Part shown: positions 9,054-18,240 of the stretch, piece by piece
Position numbering within the stretch: the stretch's first letter is position 1
Layout: every line of letters begins with the position of its first letter
Assembly: GCA_024276995.1 (NCBI GenBank)
Contig: JAJRWB010000046.1
Coordinates: forward strand, 24,552 to 88,551
DNA from: Candidatus Eiseniibacteriota bacterium
GTDB lineage: Bacteria > Orphanbacterota > Orphanbacteria > Orphanbacterales > Orphanbacteraceae
Length of the DNA: 64,000 bases
Direction of reading: 5' to 3'
Position numbers and translations under genes: made by a program
The notes under the pieces: generated by a model
Database searches by the model: none
Told to the model about the DNA's origin: nothing
What the model saw: the letters and a program-made list of their open reading frames with translations, nothing else

Positions 9054-10388
9054 CTAGAACGCGAAGTCGACCTGTAAAGTTCCCTTCCCCTGATCCTGGC
9101 TGGCGTCGTCGAGGGGAATCTTGTATTCCGCAGAGCACTTCACGTTCGCCCGGACCATGACGATCACGGCGGGGATGAGAGTCGTCTGCGGATCGGCATC
9201 GGAGTCGGTATCGATGTCGGTGTACTCGTACCGGGCGTAGCCGATGAGCCACGGGTAAAGGACACACCGGCCCGTGGCGAACGCGGCGAACGAATCGCGG
9301 GTATTCGGCACCCACTCTTCCACCAGGCTGACGCCTGTCTTCGACGCGACCTTCGTCGTGACGTTCGAGCCGTATTCCGACGACATCGCCATTCCGCCGG
9401 CGGTGACGCTGAACCGGTTGTACCAAAGATCGACGTCGCCGCCGAAGACGTTGAACTCGTCATCATGGCCCGATCCATCGGTCGCGACGCCGCGGTAGGC
9501 GAAACCGCCGAAACGGATCGAGTTGTCCTCGTAGAACGCGGACGAAGTACTCGCCTGGCCCTCCGTGCCGCCCGCTTCCCCCAGGCCGCCGAACTTGTAC
9601 GTCGCGCGGGCGTAGACGTCCTTGTCCTTGTTCAGGTCGAAATTCTCCTCGTCGTTCTGGCCGTTGCCGATCCCGACGTTGTAGGTGAGGCCCCCCTTGC
9701 CGCCGGAGCCGTTCAGTGCGCCCCAAAGTGCCATGCCGGCTCCCGCGCCGCTCCGTCCCCGCCACGTGCCCGACTGATTCCTCAGGTTGTCGACGTTGTA
9801 GTGTTCCTTCGTCAGTCTGTGATGTTCCGGCGTCCATTCGGGGCCGACGGAGCCGATCTTCAGATGCGCCGCCGGCGAGAAGTCGTACTGAATCGCGAAA
9901 TCGTAGCCGACTTCCGCTTCATGCTCGAGTTCGATCTCTCCGACATAGGAGAGCTTGTCGTCGAATGTCCCTCCGAAGAGAAGCTCCAGTTCGTGGGGAA
10001 CCTCGAACGTGGTCATTCCATCGATTTCCTGATAGTGGAATCGCCCCAGAGCGCGGAACGATACCGGGGGAACACCGGCCATGTCGGTCGGCCAGATCGC
10101 GTCGGGCCAGACCCGCTTGTAGGCTTCGGAACCGAGGCTGACAGGCGTATCCTTCGTCATCTCGGGATCCTGACCTTCCGGATAACGGAAGCCGTTGTTA
10201 TTGAACGCCTTGCCGAAGCCGTTCAGCCGCGGAAACGCGTAATGGCATGTGGAGCAGCTGGTCTTGTACTTCCGGGCGAAAGCGGGGATCGCGTTCGCCT
10301 GCTCCGCGGACAAGGCGAGCAGAAACGATACCGCAAACATCGCAATCACGAGTGTCAGAAGATTTTTCGAGCCGGGCGAATTACTCAC
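9054..10388 (-). CDS. Haem-tagged outer-membrane beta-barrel protein
   Basis: 444 residues. The frame runs open to 10622, but GTG 10388 has AAGGGAG six bases upstream and opens a signal peptide ending near AQANA (about residue 33). Directly after cleavage lies one CXXCH (CSTCH, residues 45-49) with the motif KTSCSTCHYAFPRLN, known from barrel proteins of metal- and sulfur-cycling bacteria. The remaining 390 residues are alternating, Gly/aromatic-rich strands that end in VDFAF, a terminal Phe as recognised by the BAM machinery. It is convergent with the multihaem cytochrome operon, which makes a role in moving electrons across the outer membrane attractive but unproven. Confidence 0.72.
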   Translation of the reverse strand: MSNSPGSKNLLTLVIAMFAVSFLLALSAEQANAIPAFARKYKTSCSTCHYAFPRLNGFGKAFNNNGFRYPEGQDPEMTKDTPVSLGSEAYKRVWPDAIWPTDMAGVPPVSFRALGRFHYQEIDGMTTFEVPHELELLFGGTFDDKLSYVGEIELEHEAEVGYDFAIQYDFSPAAHLKIGSVGPEWTPEHHRLTKEHYNVDNLRNQSGTWRGRSGAGAGMALWGALNGSGGKGGLTYNVGIGNGQNDEENFDLNKDKDVYARATYKFGGLGEAGGTEGQASTSSAFYEDNSIRFGGFAYRGVATDGSGHDDEFNVFGGDVDLWYNRFSVTAGGMAMSSEYGSNVTTKVASKTGVSLVEEWVPNTRDSFAAFATGRCVLYPWLIGYARYEYTDIDTDSDADPQTTLIPAVIVMVRANVKCSAEYKIPLDDASQDQGKGTLQVDFAF

Positions 10389-10627
10389 TGCGCACTCCCT
10401 TCCGGATCGCCGGGGTGCCGGTACGATCCATGGCATTGCTGTGCAGACTCGGAGATGACCGGTCTTCCTCCCTGATAGCGGTTCCGATGAACATTTCGTT
10501 TGATGGGGGGAAGCCGCGGGGATCCTCGGCGGCCCGGTGGTCCGCGATTCCATAAAGCCATGCCGGGGCTCCTCTCCACCGATGGAGACGGCAATCGATA
10601 CACCTTCTCTCACCGGCAACACATTGA

Positions 10628-10656
10628 GGACTAGCAGGATGAAAACCGGTTGTCAA
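10628..10656 (-). promoter_or_regulatory. Sigma70-type promoter of the haem-tagged barrel gene
   Basis: On the minus strand, a perfect TTGACA (-35, 10651-10656), a 17-base spacer and a weak TAGTCC (-10, 10628-10633). The region just upstream is AT-rich. It would give a leader of about 230 bases. Confidence 0.45.
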
Positions 10657-10750
10657 GGATTGCAACCCATTAAATTCTATTGATCTGCGACGTCTTCGCC
10701 GGGATGATCCGGACCGGCTTCGATCCGGGGAACGATCGGGAAGGTAAAAG

Positions 10751-10777
10751 GCGGCGGGAGCAGATCGCTCCCGCCGC
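10751..10777 (-). terminator. Rho-independent terminator after the secreted carbohydrate-binding gene
   Basis: An 11-bp perfect stem (10751-10761 with 10767-10777), five-base loop. On the minus strand it is followed by CTTTTACCTT. It lies 34 bases beyond the stop of the gene at 10811. Confidence 0.75.
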
Positions 10778-10810
10778 GTCGATCGATCGGCTGTATGAAA
10801 CGACGGCCGG

Positions 10811-12862
10811 TTACCTCACGAGAACCATCTTTCTCGTTACCGATTTCGCGTCCGACCGGAGCCGGTAGAAATAGACTCCGCTCGAGACCGCGCGCCCGGC
10901 GTCGTTCGTGCCGTCCCAGATCACGGCGCGGGACCCGGTGTAGGCCCCGCCGTCCAAGGTTCCCTTCACGAGGGTTCTGATCCGGCGTCCGGCGGCGTCG
11001 AACACGGCGAGGTCGACCGTCGTCCTCGACGGAAGTTCGAACTCGATCGCGGTGCGCGGGTTGAACGGGTTCGGCGCGTTCTGGAGAAGCCGCATCGCAG
11101 CAGGCGTAACCGGCGAGGCGTCGTCGATGCCGACGAACTGGGTGCAGCGGTCCCAGTACGCCTTGTCGAGAACGATCGGCACGGCCGACGAGAAGAGGGT
11201 GTCGTTCAAAAAGACATTGCGGTTCCCCTGGCCGAAGCACTCGAAGTTGAAGAGCGTGTCGCCCACCCCTTTCCAGAGGTACTTGAAGTCGAAGTTCTTG
11301 AGCGATCCCGTGGGGAACGTGAGCCGCGTGGTGAAGACTCCGTCCCCGGCGACCGAATCGGGAAGGACGCCGTCGTCGGCGAGCAGGTTCACGGGCGGGT
11401 TATTCCAGTTGAGCGGCGCGATGCTCCCGTCGATCCCGATCGTGTCGATGAGCGGGTCCCACTGGTAGTTCGAGACGTTCTCGGCGAAGAAGATCACGTC
11501 GATCGGCAGCGTCGTGAAATTGATCGGCGCCTGGTCGTTCCACCAGATGGCGAGCGTGTCGTACGGAGCGTGCATGTCGAGCTGATAGATGTGATTCCCC
11601 GAACTCTCCCACTCGGTGCACTGGTGGGTAAACTTGTACTCGATGTTCACCGTGTCGGAAATGTGGGTCACCACGCCGCAGTTCACGGCGGTGATCAGCG
11701 TCGCCTCGTACGTCGAATCGCCGTCGGGATCGGCCATCAGGTCGTCGCACGTCGGGTTCCAGGTAAGAGGGGCGAGGCTCCCCTCGATGGCGAAGGTGTC
11801 GGCCACGGGGGCGAGGGAATGGGTCTGGAGGTGGATGCTCATCTGCCCGCGTACGAGAAGCTCGGTCAGGTAGAACGAAGCGACGTTCGTGACGCCGTCG
11901 TTGACGATCACATTCCCCGCGAGATCCTTAACGTTGATGGCGGTCAGATCGATGCACGACCCGAGAGCGGGGACGGCGTCCAATGTGAGTTCCACCGAGG
12001 AAGCGCCCGACATCACGGCGGAAACGACGTTCACACCGGTGACGGTGTAGTTCGTCGCCGTTTCGGCGCTCAGCGTGTCGACCGGTTCGCTGAAACTGCA
12101 GATGAGCCGATCGTATGCGTCATATGGAAAGCTGTAACCCGCGACCGTGGGAGGCGTCGTGTCACCGCCCGTCTGCTCCGCCACGAGGGTGGAGTTCGAG
12201 AGCACGGCGGGAGTGCTCCAGTCGGCGGCGTTCCAGTCGTCGGGGAGATCGTTCGACGTATCTTGCGCGTTGTCGGTTCCCCCGCCGCCGGTGGTCCAGA
12301 CTTCGCAATAGATCGAAGCGGGGTTGCCGAGACGCGACTTCGCGATTTTCCACTCGATACCGGAAACGGCGCCCGCCGACAGTGCCGCCCCGTCGGCCCC
12401 GCCGCTCTGCGACCACGTGCTCGTTCCCTGATCCCACGCCCAGAACTGCGTGTCTTCCGGTCCGTACGGTTGGCTGTCGGTCCAGCTGTTCAGGCTGAAC
12501 TCCGGTTTGTGCGGGTCGGATACGGTGACGTTGCGTCCCCACGCGTCGGATGTCGCGCCGTTCAAGTCGTTCGACGTATCGATGTAGAGCATATACTTGC
12601 CCCACTGCGTCGCCGACAAGTTGTCGTTGACCGTGACGAGGAAGTACCAATATGTGTTGTCGTTGCAGACATACAAGTCGATGAGGTCGATATTGTTGTT
12701 CGAAGCCCAATGGTCGCCCGCCGGGTCGCTCGCCTCGGCGACGCCGTAGACTCCGTCTACGACACCGTCCATGGTGGGCGTGCCGAATCCCTCGGCAAGC
12801 GCCGTTCCCGCAAGTAGGGCGAGCCCGAGCAGTGCCGTGATCAGCGTAGCCGTTCTCTTCAT
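10811..12862 (-). CDS. Secreted carbohydrate-binding protein with FlgD-like C-terminal sorting domain
   Basis: 683 residues. ATG 12862 follows AGGAGG by seven bases and opens a classic signal peptide (cleavage near TALAEG, residue 22). Domains in order: about 25-220, a DOMON/glucodextranase-C-like binding module (DGVVDGVYG opening, many Trp/Tyr/Asp); about 225-330, an Ig-like module (DTTPPTV then SFSEPVD); two consecutive modules of about 100 residues, each opening with I-D/E-G-S-[IL]-A-P-L-x-W-N, resembling starch-binding or X25-type domains; about 600-683, the FlgD-like PNPFNP domain ending in MVLVR. It is divergent from malK, so it probably captures maltodextrin or starch at the cell surface. 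No catalytic glycosidase residues were seen. The exact carbohydrate-binding families need a profile search. Confidence 0.7.
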   Translation of the reverse strand: MKRTATLITALLGLALLAGTALAEGFGTPTMDGVVDGVYGVAEASDPAGDHWASNNNIDLIDLYVCNDNTYWYFLVTVNDNLSATQWGKYMLYIDTSNDLNGATSDAWGRNVTVSDPHKPEFSLNSWTDSQPYGPEDTQFWAWDQGTSTWSQSGGADGAALSAGAVSGIEWKIAKSRLGNPASIYCEVWTTGGGGTDNAQDTSNDLPDDWNAADWSTPAVLSNSTLVAEQTGGDTTPPTVAGYSFPYDAYDRLICSFSEPVDTLSAETATNYTVTGVNVVSAVMSGASSVELTLDAVPALGSCIDLTAINVKDLAGNVIVNDGVTNVASFYLTELLVRGQMSIHLQTHSLAPVADTFAIEGSLAPLTWNPTCDDLMADPDGDSTYEATLITAVNCGVVTHISDTVNIEYKFTHQCTEWESSGNHIYQLDMHAPYDTLAIWWNDQAPINFTTLPIDVIFFAENVSNYQWDPLIDTIGIDGSIAPLNWNNPPVNLLADDGVLPDSVAGDGVFTTRLTFPTGSLKNFDFKYLWKGVGDTLFNFECFGQGNRNVFLNDTLFSSAVPIVLDKAYWDRCTQFVGIDDASPVTPAAMRLLQNAPNPFNPRTAIEFELPSRTTVDLAVFDAAGRRIRTLVKGTLDGGAYTGSRAVIWDGTNDAGRAVSSGVYFYRLRSDAKSVTRKMVLVR

Positions 12863-12921
12863 CTTGGATCCTCCTGGAAACGGTTCGAGTCTTGTCGGAC
12901 CTGAGTTGTCACGATGGAGCC

Positions 12922-12935
12922 TGTAACACGTTACA
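12922..12935. promoter_or_regulatory. Candidate LacI-type operator, TGTAAC-AC-GTTACA
   Basis: Two perfect 6-base inverted half-sites separated by AC. The site abuts the -10 box and covers the predicted start point of the leftward promoter, the standard place for a repressor. LacI/GalR-family regulators of maltose genes bind palindromes of this size and flavour. No regulator gene is present in the window, so the partner is unknown. Confidence 0.55.
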
Positions 12936-12964
12936 TTATACCACAATCGGGCCCTCCATTTCAA
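12935..12964 (-). promoter_or_regulatory. Strong sigma70-type promoter of the secreted carbohydrate-binding gene
   Basis: Minus strand: TTGAAA (-35, 12959-12964), an 18-base spacer and a perfect TATAAT (-10, 12935-12940). Transcription would begin near 12928, inside the palindrome listed separately. Confidence 0.72.
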
Positions 12965-13068
12965 TGCCGCCGCCGGGCGCCGTTTTTGCCGGGATTTTGC
13001 CGGGTCGAGGGGGTAGAATCCATTTCGAACGTCGTTTCCGACCGTTTTCAGCAGCAGAGGAGCCCCCC

Positions 13069-14166
<1,098 letters not shown>

Positions 14167-14200
14167 TCCGAGTTTTCATTCTTCCGGGAGGTACTCCGTC

Positions 14201-15457
14201 TTGACGATGAAAAAGCTTCTTTCGGTCATCTCCGGCGTTTTCGCCGCATTCCTTTTCCTGTCGATCCTCGCCGGTTGCGGGGGAGGGGGACAGAAGGGTC
14301 CGGCCCGGATCGTGCTCTGGGAGATCATGGACCCGGAGGAGCGCGTGATTCTCGACGAATTCCTCGATGCCTACAATGCCTCCCACGCCGATGTCGAGGT
14401 GTCGCGGACGAACTTCGCCCCCGAGCAGCTCCGCACCCAGTTTCTCACCGCCGCCATGGGCGGCGGCGGACCCGATCTGGTGTTCGGTCCGGCCGACAAC
14501 GCGGGACCGTTTTCGATCGCCTCGGTGGTCCACCCGGTGGACGAGATCTTCCCGGGCGACTATCTCGCCCGTTTCATTCCCCTCGCCTTCGATACGCTGG
14601 CGGGCCACATCTGGACGCTCCCGGCGCAGGTGGGGAACCATCTCTGCTTGATCAGCAACAGCGACATCGTGAAAACGCCTCCCGCCACGTTCGAGGAGAT
14701 GATCCGAATCGCCTCCGACTTCACCGCCGACACGAACGGCGACGGGTCGATCGACCGGTACGGCCTCGTGTTCGAATCGAAAGAGCCGTTCTGGCTCGTG
14801 CCGTTTCTCGGTTCCTTCGGCGGTTGGGTGATGGACGCCGAACATAACCCGACACTCGACACGCCCGCCATGGTGAAAACCCTCCGGTTCGTCTCCGACC
14901 TTCGGAACCGGTACGGCATCATGCCGCGGGAATGCGATTATCAGCTCTCCGACACGATGTTCAAGGAGGGGAAGGCGGCGATGACGATCAACGGCCACTG
15001 GTCGTGGAGAGGATACGATGACGCGGGGATCCCGATCATCCTCTCGTCGATTCCGAAGAACGAGAAGACCGGCTTGTGGGCGGTGCCGATGATTTCGAGC
15101 CGCGGCTACAGCGTAAACGTGAACATCGAAGGAGAGCAGCTCGAGCGGGTGAAGGAGCTTCTCAAGTATCTCGTTTCGCCCGAGATCCAGGTCGCCTACG
15201 CGACGAAGCTCTCGGTGATCCCGAGTATCCGCGAGGCGTTCGACGATCCGGCGGTGAAGAAGCTCGACCGGATCGCCGCGTCATGGGAGCAGTATCAGAG
15301 GGGGAAACGGATGCCGGTAGTACCCGAAATGCGTGCCATCTGGGACGCCATGCGTCCGGCCTTCCAGAACGTGCTGAACGGCGAGGCTACGCCGGAAGAC
15401 GCGGCGCGCGCCATGCAGAAGGACGCGGTGCGGAAGATCCGGGAGATGAAGGGGTAG
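14201..15457 (+). CDS. malE: Maltose/maltodextrin-type substrate-binding lipoprotein
   Basis: 418 residues with a lipoprotein signal (LSILAGC, acylated Cys near 28), followed by a family 1 solute-binding fold: VLWEIMDPEERVILDEF opening, then the W/Y-rich ligand-binding halves. TTG 14201 is preferred because GGGAGG lies eight to nine bases upstream. ATG 14207, two codons later, leaves fourteen. The difference does not change the mature protein. It delivers the sugar to the two permeases encoded next. The substrate is inferred from the neighbouring glucan enzymes; other oligosaccharides are possible. Confidence 0.88.
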   Translation: MTMKKLLSVISGVFAAFLFLSILAGCGGGGQKGPARIVLWEIMDPEERVILDEFLDAYNASHADVEVSRTNFAPEQLRTQFLTAAMGGGGPDLVFGPADNAGPFSIASVVHPVDEIFPGDYLARFIPLAFDTLAGHIWTLPAQVGNHLCLISNSDIVKTPPATFEEMIRIASDFTADTNGDGSIDRYGLVFESKEPFWLVPFLGSFGGWVMDAEHNPTLDTPAMVKTLRFVSDLRNRYGIMPRECDYQLSDTMFKEGKAAMTINGHWSWRGYDDAGIPIILSSIPKNEKTGLWAVPMISSRGYSVNVNIEGEQLERVKELLKYLVSPEIQVAYATKLSVIPSIREAFDDPAVKKLDRIAASWEQYQRGKRMPVVPEMRAIWDAMRPAFQNVLNGEATPEDAARAMQKDAVRKIREMKG

Positions 15458-15458
15458 G

Positions 15459-16343
15459 ATGGGATCGTTTCTGAGACGCTACGCGCAGCCGTATCTCTTC
15501 ATCGCCCCCGCGGCGGTGGTGATGCTCCTCGTCGTGCTCTACCCGTTCATTTACAACTTCATCATCGCCTTCTCCAACATGAGCCTCTATCATCTGCGCA
15601 ACCCCGAGTTCGTAGGCTTGCAGCATTTCCGGACGATCTTCACCGAGCCGGAAATCGTGAGCGTCTTCGCCAAGACGGTGATTTGGACGGTGGTGAATGT
15701 CGCCGCCCATCTCTTTCTCGGCGTCGGCCTGGCGATCCTGCTGAACCAGGAGGTGAAGGGGAGGGGGATCTTCCGGGCGCTCCTCATCCTTCCATGGGCG
15801 ATGCCGCAGTACATCACGGCGCTCACGTGGAGGGGGATGTTCAACTACCAGTACGGCGCGGTGAACTTGATGCTCCGCGCCCTCCACCTCCCGGCGGTGC
15901 CGTGGCAGGCGAACGAATACTGGGCTCTCGCGGCGCCGATCATCGCGAACATCTGGCTCGGGTTCCCGTTCATGATGATCATCGCTCTCGGCGGTCTCCA
16001 ATCGATCCCGAAAGAGCTTTACGAGGCGGCGGAGATCGACGGCGCCGGCTGGTGGTTCCGTCTCCGGAAGATCACCCTGCCCCTTCTCAAGCCGGTGCTC
16101 GTCCCGGCGACGGTGCTCGGTACGATCTGGACGTTCAACAACCTGAACGTCATTTGGCTCGTGTCGCACTACGGGGAGCCGGCGGACAAGACGCACATCC
16201 TGGTGACGTATGTCTACAAGGCGGCTTTCCATTACTACCGCTACGGCTATGCCGCGGCGTTCTCGGTGGTGATCTTCATCCTGCTCCTTTCGTTCGTCGT
16301 CTATTTCCTGAAGGCGACGGGAGAAAAGGGGGCGGCGGGATGA
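15459..16343 (+). CDS. malF: Maltose-type ABC transporter permease MalF
   Basis: 294 residues with six membrane helices. The permease EAA loop (ELYEAAEIDGAGWWFRLRKI) lies near residues 186-205, where it contacts the ATPase. ATG 15459 comes one base after the malE stop. It is the short form of MalF, lacking the large periplasmic loop of the E. coli protein, as is usual outside enterobacteria. It pairs with the next permease. Confidence 0.9.
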   Translation: MGSFLRRYAQPYLFIAPAAVVMLLVVLYPFIYNFIIAFSNMSLYHLRNPEFVGLQHFRTIFTEPEIVSVFAKTVIWTVVNVAAHLFLGVGLAILLNQEVKGRGIFRALLILPWAMPQYITALTWRGMFNYQYGAVNLMLRALHLPAVPWQANEYWALAAPIIANIWLGFPFMMIIALGGLQSIPKELYEAAEIDGAGWWFRLRKITLPLLKPVLVPATVLGTIWTFNNLNVIWLVSHYGEPADKTHILVTYVYKAAFHYYRYGYAAAFSVVIFILLLSFVVYFLKATGEKGAAG

Positions 16344-17170
16344 CGAAAAGAGCGCTCAAGAGCGCTCTTCGGCACGGGGCGCTCGCCCTGTTCACGCTCG
16401 CCACGATCTACCCGATCGTTCAGGTGGTCAGCATCTCGCTCCGCCCCGGCGACCGGCTCTACACGACATCGCTCGCGCTCATTCCCGAGGGGGCGTCGCT
16501 CGATGCGTACCACGCGATCCTCTTCGACAAGCCGTTCCTGCTGTGGATGCGCAATTCCCTCATCGTGTCGGTGTCGGTGACGATCATCGGGGTGGCGCTC
16601 GCCGCCACGGCGGGATACGCCTTCGCCCGCTTCCGTTTTCCCGGCCGCGGCGCGGGGATGCTCGCCTTTCTGGTGACCCAGATGTTCCCCGCCACCATGC
16701 TCCTTCTTCCCCTCTTTCTGCTGCTGCGGAAGATCGGTCTCGTCGATGCGATGCCGGGATTGATCATCGCCTACGTCGCCACGGCGCTCCCCTTTTGCGT
16801 GTGGACGATGAAAGGGTACTACGAATCGATCCCCGTGGAACTCGAGGAGGCGGCCATGGTGGACGGCACGACACGGGTCGGCGCCTTCACGAGGGTGACG
16901 CTCCCCCTTTCCGCGCCGGCGCTCATGATCACCGCCCTGTTCAGCTTCATGACCGCCTGGTCGGAGTTCATGGTGGCGCGGGTGATTATCCAGAAACTCG
17001 GTCTTTACACCCTTCCCCTCGGCCTCGAATCGCTCGCCGGGACGTTCCAGACCGAGTGGGCGAACTACTCGGCCGGCGCGATCCTCGTGTGCATCCCGGT
17101 GGTGGCGCTCTTCCTGGCGCTCAACCGGTACCTCGTTTCGGGGCTCACCCTCGGTGGTGTGAAGGGATAA
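16340..17170 (+). CDS. malG: Maltose-type ABC transporter permease MalG
   Basis: 276 residues, six helices, EAA loop (ELEEAAMVDGTTRVGAF) about two-thirds along, and the MalG-type C-terminus. The start codon ATG 16340 overlaps the malF stop (ATGA). The open frame extends far upstream inside malF but has no start signal there. It is the last gene of the transporter operon and is followed by a stem-loop shared with the convergent gene. Confidence 0.9.
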   Translation: MTKRALKSALRHGALALFTLATIYPIVQVVSISLRPGDRLYTTSLALIPEGASLDAYHAILFDKPFLLWMRNSLIVSVSVTIIGVALAATAGYAFARFRFPGRGAGMLAFLVTQMFPATMLLLPLFLLLRKIGLVDAMPGLIIAYVATALPFCVWTMKGYYESIPVELEEAAMVDGTTRVGAFTRVTLPLSAPALMITALFSFMTAWSEFMVARVIIQKLGLYTLPLGLESLAGTFQTEWANYSAGAILVCIPVVALFLALNRYLVSGLTLGGVKG

Positions 17171-17216
17171 AGAGGCTCGGGATCGGAAGCACGACGCCGA
17201 TCGCCGGGAACGGGGC

Positions 17217-17256
17217 ATGAGAAAGACGGGGAACCTTTCGATTCCCCGCCTCTCAT
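17217..17256. terminator. Two-part stem-loop between convergent malG and a secreted-protein gene
   Basis: Outer arms ATGAGA/TCTCAT (17217-17222, 17251-17256) and inner arms CGGGGAA/TTCCCCG (17227-17233, 17242-17248), eight-base loop. It sits in the 130-base gap between two gene ends, so it likely terminates in both directions. The T-tracts are poor. Confidence 0.55.
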
Positions 17257-17300
17257 CGAGCACGCCCGTGTGGGCTGATCACAACCTTGTCAAATCGATC

Positions 17301-18029
17301 TTACCGGAAGAGCTGCTTCATCGCACCCCACGTCGACTCCTCGATGGCGGTCGAAGCGAGTACCGTCGCCCGCACACGGCCGGTGGCCGGGTTCAGCTCG
17401 AAGAGCACGTCCTGATTCGGAAGCGTCGTCGTGTACGACAGGTTGCCGCCCGCCGAAGCGCCGCCGTCGCCGCCCATGATCTGGTCGTTCCAGCCGGCGT
17501 TGGCGCGCCACTTGTAGCCGTACGTTCCGGCCGTCGCATGATTGATCGTCACGCTCCAGATGCCGGCCGAGAGGGTCGCCGGCGTACCGGCCCATCCATT
17601 CACGTCGCCGGCCACATCCCACGTCTCGCTGCCGACGTTCGGAACGTAGTGGTCGGTCCAGACGATGTTCGCGTCCGGAATCCAGCCGTCGCCGTGGACG
17701 TTGGTATCGAGGGAGAAGAAAACCACGGCGTTATCGGTGGTGTGGACCCACTGGTTCGAGCCGGGCCAGTTCATCGACCAGTCGGCGTTGGCGATCTTGA
17801 AGTCGTGACGGCCGCCGAGCTGGTCGGTCGTGACGTAGCCGCTGTAAATGCCGTCGCCCGCGACGGCGTCGCCGTTGAGCCCGGAGTCGTTCACTTCATT
17901 ACCGGCATCGAAGTTCCAGCAGCCGGGAGCGCAGTACATGTCGCCCTTGGCATAGAAAGGCTGCGCGAAAGCGGTGGTGGCGAGCGCCGCGACCGCCAGG
18001 GTCAGGAGAACGGTAACTGCTTTTTTCAT
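17301..18029 (-). CDS. Secreted protein with X25/CBM-like domains
   Basis: 242 residues. ATG 18029 follows GGAGAG and opens a textbook signal peptide (cleavage AFAQ, about residue 22). Two beta-sandwich-like halves follow. The first (about 25-125) contains DAVAGDGIYSGYV. The second (about 130-225) contains WDVAGDVNGWAG and a Trp/Tyr-rich GTYGYKWRAN, as in pullulanase X25 and SusE/F-type starch-binding modules. There is no catalytic motif. The C-terminus (EESTWGAMKQLFR) could be the remnant of a sorting or anchoring segment but is not the FlgD-like type. Next to malG, it probably helps hold maltodextrin at the cell surface. Confidence 0.6.
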   Translation of the reverse strand: MKKAVTVLLTLAVAALATTAFAQPFYAKGDMYCAPGCWNFDAGNEVNDSGLNGDAVAGDGIYSGYVTTDQLGGRHDFKIANADWSMNWPGSNQWVHTTDNAVVFFSLDTNVHGDGWIPDANIVWTDHYVPNVGSETWDVAGDVNGWAGTPATLSAGIWSVTINHATAGTYGYKWRANAGWNDQIMGGDGGASAGGNLSYTTTLPNQDVLFELNPATGRVRATVLASTAIEESTWGAMKQLFR

Positions 18030-18113
18030 GCGATTTTCTCTCCGTTTCTGCAGGTTTCCGACATACATGATTCGGAGCGTCCGGGGGGACGCGGATTGCA
18101 CGATACAGCACTT

Positions 18114-18143
18114 ATTTTAACATATTTCACACGTTCGGCGCAA
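18114..18143 (-). promoter_or_regulatory. Promoter of the X25-like secreted protein gene
   Basis: Minus strand TTGCGC (-35, 18138-18143), 18-base spacer, TAAAAT (-10, 18114-18119). The AT-rich patch around the -10 stands out from the GC-rich surroundings. Confidence 0.55.
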
Positions 18144-18163
18144 GTGTCGATTCTCCTCGGTCG

Positions 18164-18192
18164 TTGCGGTCGCGTGGCGTGGCGGCTACAAT
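18164..18192 (+). promoter_or_regulatory. Promoter of the SppA-fusion operon
   Basis: TTGCGG (-35, 18164-18169), 17-base spacer, TACAAT (-10, 18187-18192), about 40 bases before AGGAGG and ATG 18241. Confidence 0.65.
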
Positions 18193-18240
18193 CGCCGGAA
18201 ACGACCTGGCGGCGACAAATCCGATCATTCAGGAGGATCG

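Larger units (their letters stand above)
10389..10810. other. 422-base intergenic region: terminator, promoter and long leader
   Basis: From right to left: a terminator hairpin for the downstream end of the secreted carbohydrate-binding gene (10751-10777), an AT-rich patch near 10665-10680, a TTGACA promoter for the barrel gene (10628-10656), and a leader of roughly 230 bases before GTG 10388. Short frames in the leader have no conserved look. I compared the leader by eye with c-di-GMP-I, cobalamin, TPP and SAM-I riboswitch cores and saw no match. Confidence 0.5.

Noticed and set aside
10389..10640. c-di-GMP-I or cobalamin riboswitch in the barrel-gene leader
   Set aside because: Such elements are common before cytochrome genes, but the conserved core strings and loop receptors were not found on the minus strand.
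12928..12980. Rightward promoter for malK in the divergent region
   Set aside because: TAGAAT at 13014 has no -35 at 16 to 18 bases; TTGCCG elements are 11 or 22 bases away. It is kept only as a remark under malK.
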